DNA of 64,000 bases, taken from Siphonodentalium dalli. Its lineage: Eukaryota > Mollusca > Scaphopoda > Gadilida > Siphonodentaliidae. The position numbers were made by a program, and so were the translations under genes. The stretch is taken from the NCBI GenBank assembly GCA_032622095.1, contig CP136066.1:58994609-59058608 (forward strand). Reading direction: 5' to 3'. Under the pieces are notes generated by a model. That model worked only from the letters and a program-made list of their open reading frames with translations, ran no database searches and was not told the DNA's origin. This document shows, one piece after another, positions 11,107-23,865 of this stretch (positions are counted from its first letter, which is position 1; every line of letters starts with the position of its first letter).

Positions 11107-14099
11107 ATGGGGCGTTAACAGTGAGATGTTGGTTAGCATTATGAGTCATATATGCATTAATAACAGTTTATGTTTACTATGCAACATTGATTTATTTTGA
11201 TAGTTTTTGGACTGAAAGGTCAATTAGTTGAAATCTCATAGTTTGAAAGTTTGAGGTAAATGTACAAGCTCCAACTGGCTGTGGTAGGAGGCTTGTAACT
11301 GGAATTTAGCAGACTCGAAATGTCGGTGTGCTTAAAGATGGTGTATCTCTTCCCTGAACTTTTGTATTTGTTCCGTGTGAGTCAGGGAAACTGGAGCTTC
11401 TGTCACAAGAAGAATTGTGATAATTATATGTAGCTATTGTTAGAACATTTCTACTGTTGATATTTTTCACTTTGGATGCATGGTAATAGCACAGCGTTAT
11501 CCTGCCATTCACGGACAAAAATATTTCCCTGCTATTTTTCGAAAAAGCAGATGGTATCAATCCTGGAAGTGACAAACGTTGGTATCCGGTGCTTCCCGTT
11601 TTAGGCCTATAATGACAATTTTACATATTAGAGTTCTTCACGTTGATGATAGTTGATGGTGTGGTTGGTTTGCTTGTCGACCCCAAGTTGTTGAAAAAGA
11701 GTCGGCAGCGGTGACATCCGAATTGTTTCTGCACATGGTAGGTCATCTCATTTCGGGGGGGGGGGAATAACATTAACTTGCAAAACAAGAAATTATGGCA
11801 TTGAAATCCATATAAAAAAGGACGACAGTGCAGTCACGACCTGCACTACTCAGACTAATATGTGTTGACTTATATGAACGTCAAGATTTAATTAACTATA
11901 AATATTTCTTATAACCAATTACGTACACGAAGTTGGTTGCTTGTGGTAGGGGGATTGGGTCTGTACCTCATAATTATCATATTGTACTCATACATGTATC
12001 TTCCAGCCTTTCGATCGTGGCTCCCCGGGGCCATTTTATTGACTGGCACATATGCCAATTCTCAATTTGGATGAAATATTAGTTGTACTCGCCTCCACAA
12101 CCCTTGGCCTTGGTTGGACATTGGGGTTATTATGAGTGAGAACTTGGGTTTACCCCCTCATAATTTGGGTTGTTTGTTTGTTTCAAATCACTAGAATATA
12201 AGTAAGGAAGAACATTCAATTTCCAAGAACATGTTTTGTTTGTACCTGTACAAATTCTATAGTGATTTTATAGGTTGGGATTTGATCAGTTTGATTACAA
12301 TTGCATGGAGCTACATTTATACCAGCGCGGACTCGGAGCCATGCACTATGAAACAACGTCAACCCAACCAAACCTAATGCGAACCATGCCAACATTATGC
12401 CTGCTTTGTGTGCTATGTCGCGTCGCTGTAAAAACGTCAATAACTTTCGCGGGAAAATGCGCGTGCCAATATGACGTCGCTTTGGATACAACATATGACG
12501 TAACCTTACAGTTTACGTGAACATGTTTCTACTAATTTACTAAACTAAAGAAAAGTTTATTTAGTTATATGATAAACATTCATGATATTTACGATATGAA
12601 TTATGTTGTTTTCGCGAGGTGGCTAAGGAAAATTTGCAGTTTTACGTAAATTTCCGACATTTCCCGAATGGCATAGCAACCAGAGTCCGGTCGACAATAT
12701 TTATGATTTAAGTCATGATTATTGTTCAAAGAATAAACCATGTAATGCCTTAACGCAATGAATACTGTTATGTTGGCTATATGAAAAGTAACATTTTGTA
12801 GTTTTAATTTAATTGCAATGACGTTTCAAGATGGCGGCCCCTCAAATCCAAGATGGCGGCGCACCTAATTCAAGATGGCGGCGCCCATGTTCGAAAGCGA
12901 ACTTAGTATAAGGACGACCTGCGCATATGTCAAAAAATATAATCCTGCAAGTAACTAATAACTATTTTTAAAAGACGGACACATAGGCCAAGTTGGTTTA
13001 ATATCCATCAGTTTCATAAAATTTCATAGGCTGCTGGATGACATGTTATAGTCCATGGTTATATTCTGTCCGACGTGTCCTAGAAAACACACAAAGTTTG
13101 GGAAATTTTAACACCGAGTCAGTTTGTACTCTAAACGTATTGCTCACCGCAATAACAGGTACCTGTCACCGAGTTGTTGGTAAAACCTTTTTCTCAATCG
13201 ACGTTTTTTGAAGAGGTTGTTTTATGAGATTTATGCTTCAGATCAAGCTGCTAACATTATGTTTTATGGGACACATAATGTACTATATAATGGTCATTGT
13301 ACTCGTTTCCGTCGCCAGAAAAACTGTTATTATTTGTGAATAAGAGCGCTTAATACTGTTATTTTCCAATTTCGTTGATGTTGTCACTAAACATAACGGG
13401 ATTATTCTCACAAGGCAAACATATCAAATTATCCACACACACACGAATTCATGAATATTAAACCGGAATTAATCATAAATAAAATGCATATAAAGAAATG
13501 AACTCATCTTTTCTTGACCCCAAAACATTTACAAGACGATCGGATCACCATGACAATAGGTGATACGCGGTGATCGGTGTGGTGAATGCTTTGATAATTT
13601 GATGATCAAGACAGCCTAGTTCTGTCTGCACATACTGCAATTTTATTGTTTGAAAAAAGGCAATTTCAGCCTACATTAAAGCGTAAATCGGTTATATTCC
13701 CCGGTGACCATTTCTGAAAGCTTAATATACGCGATTGACACAGCGAAACCAACTTATTGATAAAACATAAGTGACAAGTTAATACTCCATATAAGATCTT
13801 TTACAGCTCAATAATCTGCCGATATCTTAAATTAAAATTTAATAAGTTTTTGTCTTATTAACATGCGAGTCGTTAGGGAGTGTTTTAATGAAGTATTTCC
13901 GTATTGGCCGTACTTTAAAACATGTGTGAACCGGAGGAACCAGCACAGTTGTCCCTTTTGTAACTGTGCCGCCATTTCCCCAAAACAAACTTCACATTCA
14001 CAAGTCATGGCATTAGAGCTTGAGCTGCATGTACACCCCCTCCCTATATGAGGATTTTTGTGGAACTATATCAGTCCTTCAATTTGCCGGTTATTTTCC
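11107..14099. other. Unassigned stretch with a CAAGATGGCGGC triplet
   Basis: No gene recognised; all open frames are under 100 codons and unlike anything I know. A run of G lies at about 11,756. At 12,825-12,890 CAAGATGGCGGC occurs three times at 22-25-base spacing. It is the core of a repeat that recurs at 2,472, 5,195, 14,132 and 53,280. The span 12,200-12,520 is open on both strands, but both frames look fortuitous. Confidence 0.5.
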
Positions 14100-14940
14100 A
14101 TCTGGCTCTCTAGAGTTATCGGTCATTGAATCCAAGATGGCCGCCAAAATTGAATATCTGACCTGGTAAATTTTAATTCGCAATTACTCAGGAATTCTAT
14201 GAGGTATTAAGTCGTGCGATATGGCATTCTATTGATAATTGAGTACTCATTATAGATTTGAACAAATTTCATATATTCAAAATAGCCACCAAAATGGCCA
14301 CCGGGAGTGGAAAATATGACGCTTTTTCACTAGTATCTTCTAGATAAGTTTCTTCTGTTTGGAACTGGTTAAAAATTATACTTTATTTTGTGTTTGTTAT
14401 ATTAACGAATCACTGGGACAATAAATTAAGAATTCTTGGGGTCCTAGCCTCTTCCGATCCCTCAAAAATTAGATTCTTTGGCTCTAAATAGTCACCAAAA
14501 TGGCCGCCAAAATATGGATATTTGTATATATAGCCCCTGTGTGCCCTGCAATCGCTCCCAATTTGTGGTTGATGAACAAAATGGGCTTTTCTGCCTTATA
14601 TCCATTGAAAACTAAAATATTGGATTAATTTTGCTCAATCGTTAATATTATAACTACTGACAGTACCAGAAATATTGGCTTTTACTCTCACAAACTTGAC
14701 ATAAATATCGGCCAAAGTTCACTTTTCAGGTTTTGACAATTTTAAGTAAAATATAACTTATATTGTTTTGATATTTTTTAAATGTGTCACTCCAAGGTGT
14801 TTACAGACAAAATCACTCGAGATCGCTCCAAAAATGGCAACCAACATGGGTAGAAAGTTCATTGTTCACATATATATCCGGAATATTATTCCCTGCTGTT
14901 CCGAATAGTTAGCAATTTGTGTTTCACTTGGTCATTATGC
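14100..14940. repeat. Diverged ATGGCNGCC-type interspersed repeat
   Basis: Phrases such as CCAAAATGGCCGCC or close variants occur at about 14,130, 14,290, 14,500 and 14,830, separated by AT-rich sequence. The same style and some flanking words (ATGGCCACC then GGAAAATA) recur at 53,440-54,000. This is an old dispersed or tandem repeat rather than coding DNA. Confidence 0.55.
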
Positions 14941-14954
14941 ATGTTATGTAATCA

Positions 14955-15110
14955 AAGGACAACTAAATATTCTATCTGGTTGTCCCAGATTCATTATAAA
15001 GTTGCAGTATGGAATTTTGCCGAAGATCTCTTTGGGATTCTGGCTATATTTTTTAAAGGAAATGAGAAGAACTTTGAAACGGAACTGAGATGATCCATAC
15101 TCGAAGAGTG
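14955..15110 (+). repeat. Repeat block, inverted at 23,690-23,865
   Basis: Contains GGAATTTTGCCG and GAACTTTGAAAC, both found as reverse complement near 23,700-23,790. In both places the block adjoins a 42-bp minisatellite, so block and array were duplicated together in inverted orientation. Confidence 0.7.
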
Positions 15111-15149
15111 GGGTCAAGGTGGCACACCGTTACTGTGTGGTATTAAATG

Positions 15150-15640
15150 AGATGAATAGGTATATATTCGGTTAGTTTATGGTCATGAATGATGTGCATA
15201 CGTATACAAGGAGTGACTATATAGTCACGGGGTGAGAGATTATAGGTATACAAGTAGTGTATGTATGGTCATGTGTGAAGTGAATATGTATACAGGGGGT
15301 GACTGTATGTGTGTGGAATTACGGATATACACGATGTGGCTGTGTGGATATTGAGTTGGTGTATGGATATAACGAAAGTTGCTACATGGTCACCGCTGTG
15401 TTGTTTACGTATACATGAAGTCACTATAATCATGTTGGGATGTCCAGGTATACCTTTGGTGGCTGTATTGTCACAGGTGGGTGTACATGTGTATATGTTT
15501 TGTCTGTACGGTCATGGATGGGGTATATGGATACATAATTATGGAGTGGTTGAATGGAAAGTGTGGTGGAGAGCTGAACATGGAATGACAGTCGGGCCAT
15601 GATTTAAGTGTATATGCATGCCTGTGGTAAAGCTGGGTTG
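15150..15640 (+). repeat. 42-bp minisatellite, forward orientation (array 1)
   Basis: Degenerate units with core GTATACAGGGGGTGACTGTA followed by TGGTCATG and a GTGAA spacer, at periods of 42-49 bases. The open frame across it follows from the period being a multiple of three. The reverse-oriented array is at 22,096-23,640. Confidence 0.75.
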
Positions 15641-15688
15641 TCGTTGGCGATCATCTGGATATGTGGTAATTGGTGGGATGTCTTATAA

Positions 15689-15829
15689 GTTACGGGACGC
15701 TTAGTGGTCGGATATGGTGTCATGTGAGGCGAAGTGAGATCAATATTAGGCGAGGCCGTAGGCCGAGCCCAATATTGATCTCGCTGAGCCTCACATGACA
15801 CCATATCCGACAACTAAGCGTCCCGTAAC
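15689..15829. repeat. Hairpin of satellite unit 1
   Basis: A 141-base inverted repeat from GTTACGGGACGCTTAG to CTAAGCGTCCCGTAAC, with only a few mismatches and a loop around GGCCGTAGGCC. The stem includes GAGGCGAAGTGAGAT and its near complement. Confidence 0.85.
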
Positions 15830-16342
15830 GTATTTATTATGTCAGTGGACAAAATCCAACATATCCATTTAATTAATCGTCGCTGTAATTTATTTTAATT
15901 TGGTAAGTTAAATGTGTCGTCTTATGTAACGTCACGGTGACGCGCCATGTGCGTTGAACGTCAACGCATTTAGTCAATGGCTAATCACTAGAAGTGGGAC
16001 AACTTGTTGAGTTTGATAGTTAATTTATGAGTCTTTAGAATTCCTCAAATATATCGTATGCAGGTTTTGGTACATGGTACTATGTCTTTAAAATCACAGA
16101 AAATGATTTCCGACAGATATCACCTTTCTTGACGCCAAAATACACCAAATTATCCCCGAGGCGACAGAGTTTTCTGAAAAACAAGATTGTGGATATCCGC
16201 CTAATATTGATTTTTTTTTATCATGCTGGGCTATTAGATTGACCAATGAGAATGGTGATATACTGACGGGAGATGGGAACATATTAGGTACACCTTGATT
16301 GACACCGACCCCATACTGAAAGCCCCAGGGGGTATATTATAA

Positions 16343-16482
16343 GTTACAGGGCCAGTTGTTGCCGGATACGGTGTCATATGAGGCGAAGTGAGATTAATAT
16401 CGGGCGAGGCGCTAGCCGAGCCCGATATTAATCTCGCTGAGCCTCATATGTCACCGTAGCCGGCAACAACGAGCCCTGTAAC
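16343..16482. repeat. Hairpin of satellite unit 2
   Basis: A 140-base inverted repeat starting GTTACAGGGCCAGTTG and ending with its approximate complement. The apex is GCGCTAGC. Confidence 0.85.
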
Positions 16483-17010
16483 GATTTTATCATGTCACCC
16501 ACATATCATGTTTTCCGTGTGAGAATTTGAATTACTTAAATACGAAGTTCATTACCTGCCAGTAAGTAAATTTGTTGTCTATGGCTATTAACTTATGTAA
16601 CGTCACAGTGACGCGTCATGGGCGTTGAACGTCAACGCATTGAGTCAATGGCTAATCACCAGAAGAAGGACAACAAACTTGAGTTTGATAGTTAATTTAT
16701 GAGTGTTTAGAATTTCTCAAATATATCACATGCAGGTTTTGGTATATGGTACTATGTCTTTAAATTAACAGAACTTGATTTCCGACAGATATCCCTTTTC
16801 TTGGCGCCAAAATACACCGAAAATATGCCCGAGGCGGCAGAGTTCCATGAACAACAAAATGGCGGACATCGACCCCATATGGGAACCCTGAGGGGGATAT
16901 GGATTCCATATGGGACGGGCTACAAAGATGACGACCCGATGTCTCCTGATATGCCTCTACCAACGGAGCGTCCTCATTGGTCGATCCAACCAGGTGACAT
17001 GATAATATAA

Positions 17011-17150
17011 GTTACAGGGCGAGTTGTTGTCGGATACGGTGTCATATGAGGCGAAGTGAGATTAATATCGGGCGAGGCGCTAGCCGAGCACGATATTAAT
17101 CTTGCTGAACCTCATATGTCACCGTAACCGACAACAACGAGTCCTGTAAC
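17011..17150. repeat. Hairpin of satellite unit 3
   Basis: A 140-base inverted repeat of the same form as unit 2. Mismatches between the arms are few, and their placement differs from unit 2. Confidence 0.85.
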
Positions 17151-18607
17151 GATGTTATCATGCTTTCCAGGTGAGAATTTGAATTACTTACAAGTACGAA
17201 GCTCATTAGATTCTAGTAAGTTAAATATGTCGGCTATGGCCATTAACTTATGTAACGTCACAGTGACGCGTCATGGGCGTTGAATGTCAACGCATTAAGT
17301 CAATGGCTAATCGCCAGAATTAGGACAACAAATTGAGTTTGATAGTTAATTTAGTTTATTTAGAATTCCTCAGATATGTCGTATGCAGGTTTTGGTACAT
17401 GGTAATATGTCTTTAAATTAGCAGAACATGATTTCCGACAGATATCCCTGTTCTTGGTGTCAAAATGCACCGAAAATATCCCCGAGGCGGCAGAGTTCCA
17501 AGAAAAACAAGATGGCGGCTATCGACCCCATATGAATCCATATACCCCCCCCCCCCTGGGGCTTTCAATATGGTGTCGGTGTCAATCACCCTGTACCTAA
17601 TATGCCCATTCTCATTGGTCAATCTAATAGGCCAGCATGATAATATAAGTAGAGGACGAGCCCAATATTGATCTCGCTGAGCCTCATATGACACCATATC
17701 CGACCACTAAGCGTCCCGTAACGTATTTATTATGTCATGCAGTGGACAAAATCCAGCATATCCCTTTAATTAATCGTTGCTGTAATTTAATTAATTTGGT
17801 TAAGATAAAAGTGTGTCATCTATGGCCATTAACTTATGTAACGTCACAGTGGCGCGTCATGGGTGTTGAACGTCAACGCATTGAGTCAATGGCTAATTAT
17901 CAGAAGTAGGACAACTTGTTGAGTTTGATAGTTAATTATGAGTCTTTAGAATTCCTCAAATATATCGCATGCAGGTTTTTGTACATGATACCATGTCTTT
18001 AAATTCACAGAAAATGATTTTCGACAGATATCCCCTTTCTTGGCGCCAAAATACACCAAAGATATTCCCGAGGCGACTGAGTTTCTGAAAAAAACAAGAT
18101 GGCGAAGAGCACCTAATATTGATTTCATATTAGGTCACCGACCTAATATGGGTTCATATACCGTCACTATATATTGACGCTGATTGGTTAATTGCAAGAG
18201 CTGACATAATAAGAATTGATATGGGGTCGATAGACGCCATCTTGTTTTTCTTGGAACTCTGCCGCCTCGGGGATATTTTCGGTGTATTTTGGCGCCAATA
18301 AAAGGGATATCTGTCGGAAATCATTTTCTGCAAATTTAAAGACAGAGTACCATGTACCAAAACCTGCATCTGATATATTGGGGGAATTCTAAAGACTCTT
18401 AAATTAACTATCAAACTCAATTTGTTGTCCTACTTCTGGCGATTTAGCCATTGACTCAATGCGTTGACGTATAACGATCATGGCGCGTCACTGTGACGTT
18501 ACATATAAGTTAATGGCCATAAACGACATAATTATTTAACTTACTATATAATATAACAAACTTCGTACAAGTAAGTCAAATTCTGGCCTGGAAAGCATGA
18601 TCAAATC

Positions 18608-18727
18608 GTTACAGGATTCGTTGTTGCCGGTTACGCTGACATATGAGGCTCAGCGTGATTAATATCGGGCGAGGCACTAATCTCACTTCGCCTCATATGA
18701 CACCGTATACGGCAACAACTCGCCCTG
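18608..18727. repeat. Hairpin of the inverted satellite unit, apex deleted
   Basis: Same family as the preceding hairpins, in reverse order, with about 20 bases missing at the apex. A direct repeat containing CCTAATATGGGTTCATATAC lies at about 18,140 and 18,743, bracketing this unit. Confidence 0.75.
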
Positions 18728-18839
18728 TGCATATGGGGTCACTGACCTAATATGGGTTCATATACGGTCACTATTTATCGATGCTGATTGGCTAATGGCA
18801 AGAGCTGACATAATAAAATTATTTATGTCGAGAATGTAT

Positions 18840-19560
18840 ATTGCCAATGATGGATGCATATGTGGACAGGGAATAGCCGTATGGGCATGTATGGCGCGTA
18901 TGAGTAGGCCTATGTAGATAGACCAGTGGCTTAATTGTTTTGTGCGGGGTATTTAAGCAAGTCTGTGTGCTATGCGTGGCCGCATATGCCAGGCATTAGT
19001 TCACATGGAAGGGCTGTTTGGAGATTGGTGATGTGTATATGTACACCTTGAGTGAATCTGTGGTCATGGGTGAGGTGTATATGTATATGTCTATAGTGGC
19101 TATATGGACATGGATATGGTGGGTGAATGTGTGGCCAATTGTGTGGTGAATAGGTATACAAGGAGTGACTGTATGATCATGATTGTGGTGAATCGGTATA
19201 CAGGGAGGTGACTATATATGGTGATGGATCAGGTGTAGGAGTATATCTGGGGTGCATCTATGGTGATTCATGGCTGTACATGTGTGATGTGTATACACAA
19301 GTGTGGCTGTATTGTCATGGTTGAGGGTATGTGTATAAACACGTGTGGCTATATGACCATTGGTGAGGTGCATATGTATGCCTGTAGTGACTATGGTCAT
19401 AGGTTGGGTGTATATGCATATCTTGAGTGGTTATTTCGCAAATGGATATGCGGGGAGTGACCGTATGACCAATGGGGCGGTGAATACAAGTAGTGACAAT
19501 ATGGTCATGTGTAGGAGTTTACCTGCTGTGCCTGTATGGCGACACATGGATGTGTTGTAG
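18840..19560 (+). repeat. 42-bp minisatellite, forward orientation (array 2)
   Basis: Continuation of array 1 after the satellite. Units such as GTATACAAGGAGTGACTGTA followed by TGATCATG repeat with decay. Open frames on both strands follow from the 42-base period. Confidence 0.75.
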
Positions 19561-20542
19561 GCGGCTACGTGTCAAATAGTGGCAGAATTGTGATACAAGC
19601 ATGAAATTTGGCATGAATTATCAGTGTCACGTACTAAACATTGTTTTCCCGACAAACCGATCAGAATGGTCGACGGATTCAAAATGGCCGCCGTTTTCAG
19701 CTTGTGCTCAACATATAAAATATATCAAACACATGTCTGGTCTTTATTTGTCACATGAGTTTAGTATATCACAATAATATGTAAAACATAGTGAGTTTGT
19801 AAAAAATATAATGAGTTTGTTCAACATTTAACAAAATTTTCACCAAGGGACTCTTCATAAAGAGGGATCACACCTTTTCCGAAACTATGAACTTATTTGA
19901 CTCAGTTACCCCACCATTTATCCAAATATGTAATGAAGTTCCGAACCTCGAATCACAAACTAGCTATTGGAAGCGGACGATGGAGGAAAATGGCAAGCAA
20001 CGAGAGGTACTACCCATTATGTACGAATGGTATAAGAGATTAATATAATCTTGTGTTAACCTGCAACCATTGTTCACCAATTAGGGAGAAATATATGAAG
20101 ATTACTACTGGAAGCACCCTGGCCCCTACAAATTCAAGAAAATGGTATGTATAGAAATACAGAAGTGATGAAATGACTAGCCATCTATTTGAAACTTGCT
20201 ACCAAAGAATACACAAAAATATTCTCAAAAATGTATTTATTGCGAAATTTACCTACCGCACCATCACGCACCTGCCAGCTAAATGTTATGAATGTTCAAT
20301 GGTATGCCTGCTTTGGTTCCGGAACAACTGCTTCATACATAAAGTTTACTCCGGAGATTTGCATAGAAATCCCAATTCAAAATTGGTCACTTGACCTACC
20401 CCTTAAGACATTCAGTGATACACCATTATTATGGTGAATAAACAAAAGCGCGCCTTCCGGATTTTTTTCTGAAATAAAAGTTTGCATTTTCACAACTATC
20501 TCATTTTTCTGGACAAAAATCTGAACAGAAAAAAAATCCAAA
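19561..20542. other. Unassigned; short open frames only
   Basis: One ATGGCCGCC-type repeat core lies at 19,684. An ATG-initiated frame of 53 codons (about 19,887-20,048) and frames at 20,173-20,437 have no similarity I recognise and no splice context that convinces me. Confidence 0.4.
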
Positions 20543-21805
20543 TAGACCGGCCCCCAGATGAGGGTAGTATCACACGAAAGGGTAGAAATTTTGACGCTAT
20601 CTCCAATTATCCTTGCCCCATGGAGGTTCCAAAACACTGAGGTATCCAGGGCGGAGTAGGTGGAAAATATATTTTTTTGACCTTTTTAGTGTTTTTTAAA
20701 TGCAAATTTCAGTATAATCAGGAAAACCAATAAAACAAGACATAAAATGTCGAATAAAATATACTTGAATATCATATATTTATTCTATCTGGGTTGCTTA
20801 ACATTAATGATGTGCAATAAATTATATTCTCCAACAATTTTTGTGAAAAATTAACGAAAATGCCAAACAAATGCATAAATTGCAGTGCTTTTTCAAAAAT
20901 GTTTTCCAGAAGATTTTCTATAAAATTTTAATTATTTGGTATAAAGCCCTCAATGGGGCATCAAAATTTTCAGCATTATATACCTGATTCATTTATATCA
21001 GCATCACAATCACTGATATCCAACTAACCGAGATATTTTCAAAAACTTAACCCTCCCCCCTAAAACTGATTTTATATCTTAAGATACCTGTCATGTCAGT
21101 ATAGCCAGTTTTGGTGCAGTTTTGTTAACCAATTCAGAGTATTATCATATATCATGGAATTAGAATGTATCTGAGGAGGTTTATGTTATGGGAGAGTCTA
21201 TTTTGTTTAAATATTTGATTTTTTGGGGGTAAATTAGCTAAAATTTCATTATTTTTATATGGAAAATTTCTGAAAAATTCCCATGACTGTCAGTTTTATG
21301 GATACAGCTGCAAAACACGCACCACAATAAGCATAGTTCATCCCCAATGCCAGACATGAAATTCTATAATCACGTACCAGACCAAAAATTAAGAAATAAA
21401 GTAAACCTTAACCCTACTCCAAGATAGTTTTCTTAATGCTTTCAATTTTATGCTTATGCTACTGAACTTTAAATGTCATTCAGACTAGTTGATATAATTC
21501 ATACCATATATTGCACCAGATCAGGATGCCTATTGGCCGTCCATCCATAACATGCTACATCGGGAGTGGTTGATTTGGCAACGGTTGCAAGTCTCCACTA
21601 TTTTACTATCATGTTGGCTCGTTTTGATGTATAATTAAAAAATCCTCACATATCAGAAATATCAAGTACCCTCTGTTGATTCTCGAACTTCTGCTGGAAC
21701 ATTATCCACCTAACTTGATTCATTTTTATCGAACGTTGATCATATAAGGCACATGCTAACTCCTCGAGTGTAGTAATCATGTCACTGTCCCAAACCCAAT
21801 TCGTT
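20543..21805 (+). repeat. Left arm of a second large inverted repeat
   Basis: Matches the reverse complement of 23,865-26,090, starting with TAGACCGGCCCCCAG. It contains AATTTTTGTGAAAAATTAACG at about 20,834. It lacks the 855-base insertion present in the right arm at 24,951-25,805 and so serves as the empty-site reference. No coding frame. Confidence 0.85.
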
Positions 21806-22095
21806 CCTGAATAAGCCATGACTTCCATATATTTTAATCGTATTTCCAACAACTTCCATAAGAGTTTTGTTTTCCTTTTTGGAAGTTAATCATTACCCGT
21901 GAAGGAATGGAACCCAATAAGTGCATTCTTCTGTATATTTGACATCTCGATATCACCGACTTGAACCACCTGTCCATAAGCATCAAATTTGATCAACTAT
22001 TGTCAGGGGGTTTAACGTTTCCTCCATTGTGCATAAACGCCATCAAGATGGAGAACTCTCTGACATGACCTCTCTATTGATTAATATGTCCTTGA
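21806..22095. other. Spacer, nothing recognised
   Basis: Lies between the left arm and the reverse minisatellite. One AAGATGG core at about 22,054. No gene or RNA seen. Confidence 0.4.
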
Positions 22096-23640
22096 GTTAG
22101 TGTGGAAAGCGATAGCCACACAGGTTACACAAGTACAAACAACCCACTAACATACAGTCACTCCATATATACACATAAACACCACTCAAATGACAAGTTA
22201 GTCATTCACTCTATACACATACACCTGACCCATGATCATATAGTCACTTCCTGTATACCTATACACCACTTTCATGATCATAAGTCAATCCTTGTATACC
22301 TATTCATCTCACCGTTGGTCATACTGTCACCCCCCGTATACCTATTCGCCACACCTATGGCCAAATAGATATTCAAGATATACATATACACCCCATCCAT
22401 GACCATAGTGTCACTCCAGGTGACATATGCATCTCGTCAATGGCCATATAGCCACTCGATTAATTACATGTACATGTATAGCCACACTTGTGTATACCCG
22501 TACACCCCACACATGCCATACAGCCATGGGTCACCATGCAGCCACACCAGTTGATGATCATTCATGATCATACTGTCAATCATTGTATACCTATTCACCT
22601 CACCATTGGTCTTGCGCCACTCCCCATATACATGTACACCAAACACATGGCAAACTACCCAACGCAAGATATACATATACTCCCCAACCATGACCATAGA
22701 ATCACTCCAGGTAAACATATGCACCTCACTAATGGTAATATAGCCACTCACTTTATACACATAACTCTCAATAACCATACAGCCGCACTTATACCCGTAC
22801 ACCCTACACATGACCATACCGCCACACAATGTATACTTCTACACCTGACCCATGACAATATAGTCACACCCTGTATACATATTCACCACAGTCATGATCA
22901 TACAGTCACCCCCTGTATACATGTTCACATTACCATTGGCCATAGAGTCACTCCCTGAAAACATATTCACCCGACTATTGGCCATACAGTCACTCACTGT
23001 ATACATTTTTGCCACATCAATAGTCATATAGCCACTCGTTATATACATCTACACGTGACCAGCCACGCGCTAGTCAATGACCATCCAGAATACTCCAGGT
23101 ACCCATATGCACATAATGACTGTACTGTCATTCCATGCACACCTACACGCATTACACATAGCTGCACATCCAATTATCCATACTACCCACCCATGATCAT
23201 ACAGACAACACATGTATACATATATACCCACCTGTGACAATACAGCCACACACGTTACACATGTACATCCCACCCATGACCATACACGACCATACAGTAA
23301 CTCCATACACACACACACATATGACCATGTAGCTACTCTCGTTATTTACAATGTACATAAACCACAGCAATGACCATACAGCCACATTGGGTGCACCTGT
23401 ATTGGGTACACATAACCATATAACCATAGTCACTCCCTGTATACCTATTCACCTCACACATGACCATACACTGACTCCTTGTATACCCATACATCTCACC
23501 ATGGCCACCTCATTCAAGAACATATAGTTAAACATGTATACCTATTCACATCATTCATGACCATACAATAACTCCCTTTATACATACTCACCTCACCTCT
23601 GACCATGCAGTGACTCTCTGGTTGCCATCTTGACCTGTAC
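22096..23640 (-). repeat. 42-bp minisatellite, reverse orientation (array 3)
   Basis: The cleanest stretch (22,875-23,045) shows exact 42-base spacing of CAGTCACCCCCTGTATACAT-type cores with CATGACCATA between them. About 35 units are present in various states of decay. In all frames the array encodes histidine- and threonine-rich 14-residue periodic peptides. These are a by-product of the period and not evidence of a protein. Confidence 0.85.
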
Positions 23641-23689
23641 GCTGTATCAAGTTGATCAATGTTTATCCTAATAGGCCAGAAGAGCCACA

Positions 23690-23865
23690 GATTATGATTC
23701 ATTTCAGTTCAGTTTCAAAGTTCTGCCCATTTATTAAAAACAAATATAGCCAGTATCCCAAAAGAGGTTCTCGGCAAAATTCCATATTTAAAGGCAACTT
23801 TTAAATTAATTTGTTATGCCCCATAAAGAAATGGGAAAACCAGAATAGAACATTTAGTTGGGTTA
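23690..23865 (-). repeat. Inverted copy of repeat block 14,955-15,110
   Basis: Carries CGGCAAAATTCCATA and AGTTTCAAAGTTC, the complements of the forward block. It joins array 3 to the right arm of the inverted repeat. Confidence 0.7.

Larger units (their letters stand above)
15650..18830 (+). repeat. Tandem satellite, about 660-bp units, each with a cruciform
   Basis: Units begin at about 15,683, 16,335, 17,003 and 17,641, followed by a partly inverted unit to 18,830. Each full unit holds a hairpin of about 140 bp (separate entries) and then a conserved segment containing GTAACGTCACNGTGACGCG and GTTGAACGTCAACGCATT, both near-palindromic. Next come a CCCGAGGCG block and an AACAAGATGGCG block. 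The fourth unit has lost the left half of its hairpin. No coding frame. The array interrupts the 42-bp minisatellite (15,640 and 18,840 are its two edges). Confidence 0.8.

Noticed and set aside
12216-12520. Overlapping open frames on both strands as coding sequence
   Set aside because: Neither shows a recognisable domain, signal or splice context, and overlapping frames of this size are expected by chance.
22102-22958. Histidine-rich open frames across the 42-bp array as a periodic protein gene
   Set aside because: Open frames exist on both strands and in several frames because 42 is a multiple of three. Units are decayed and there is no conserved start or splice context.
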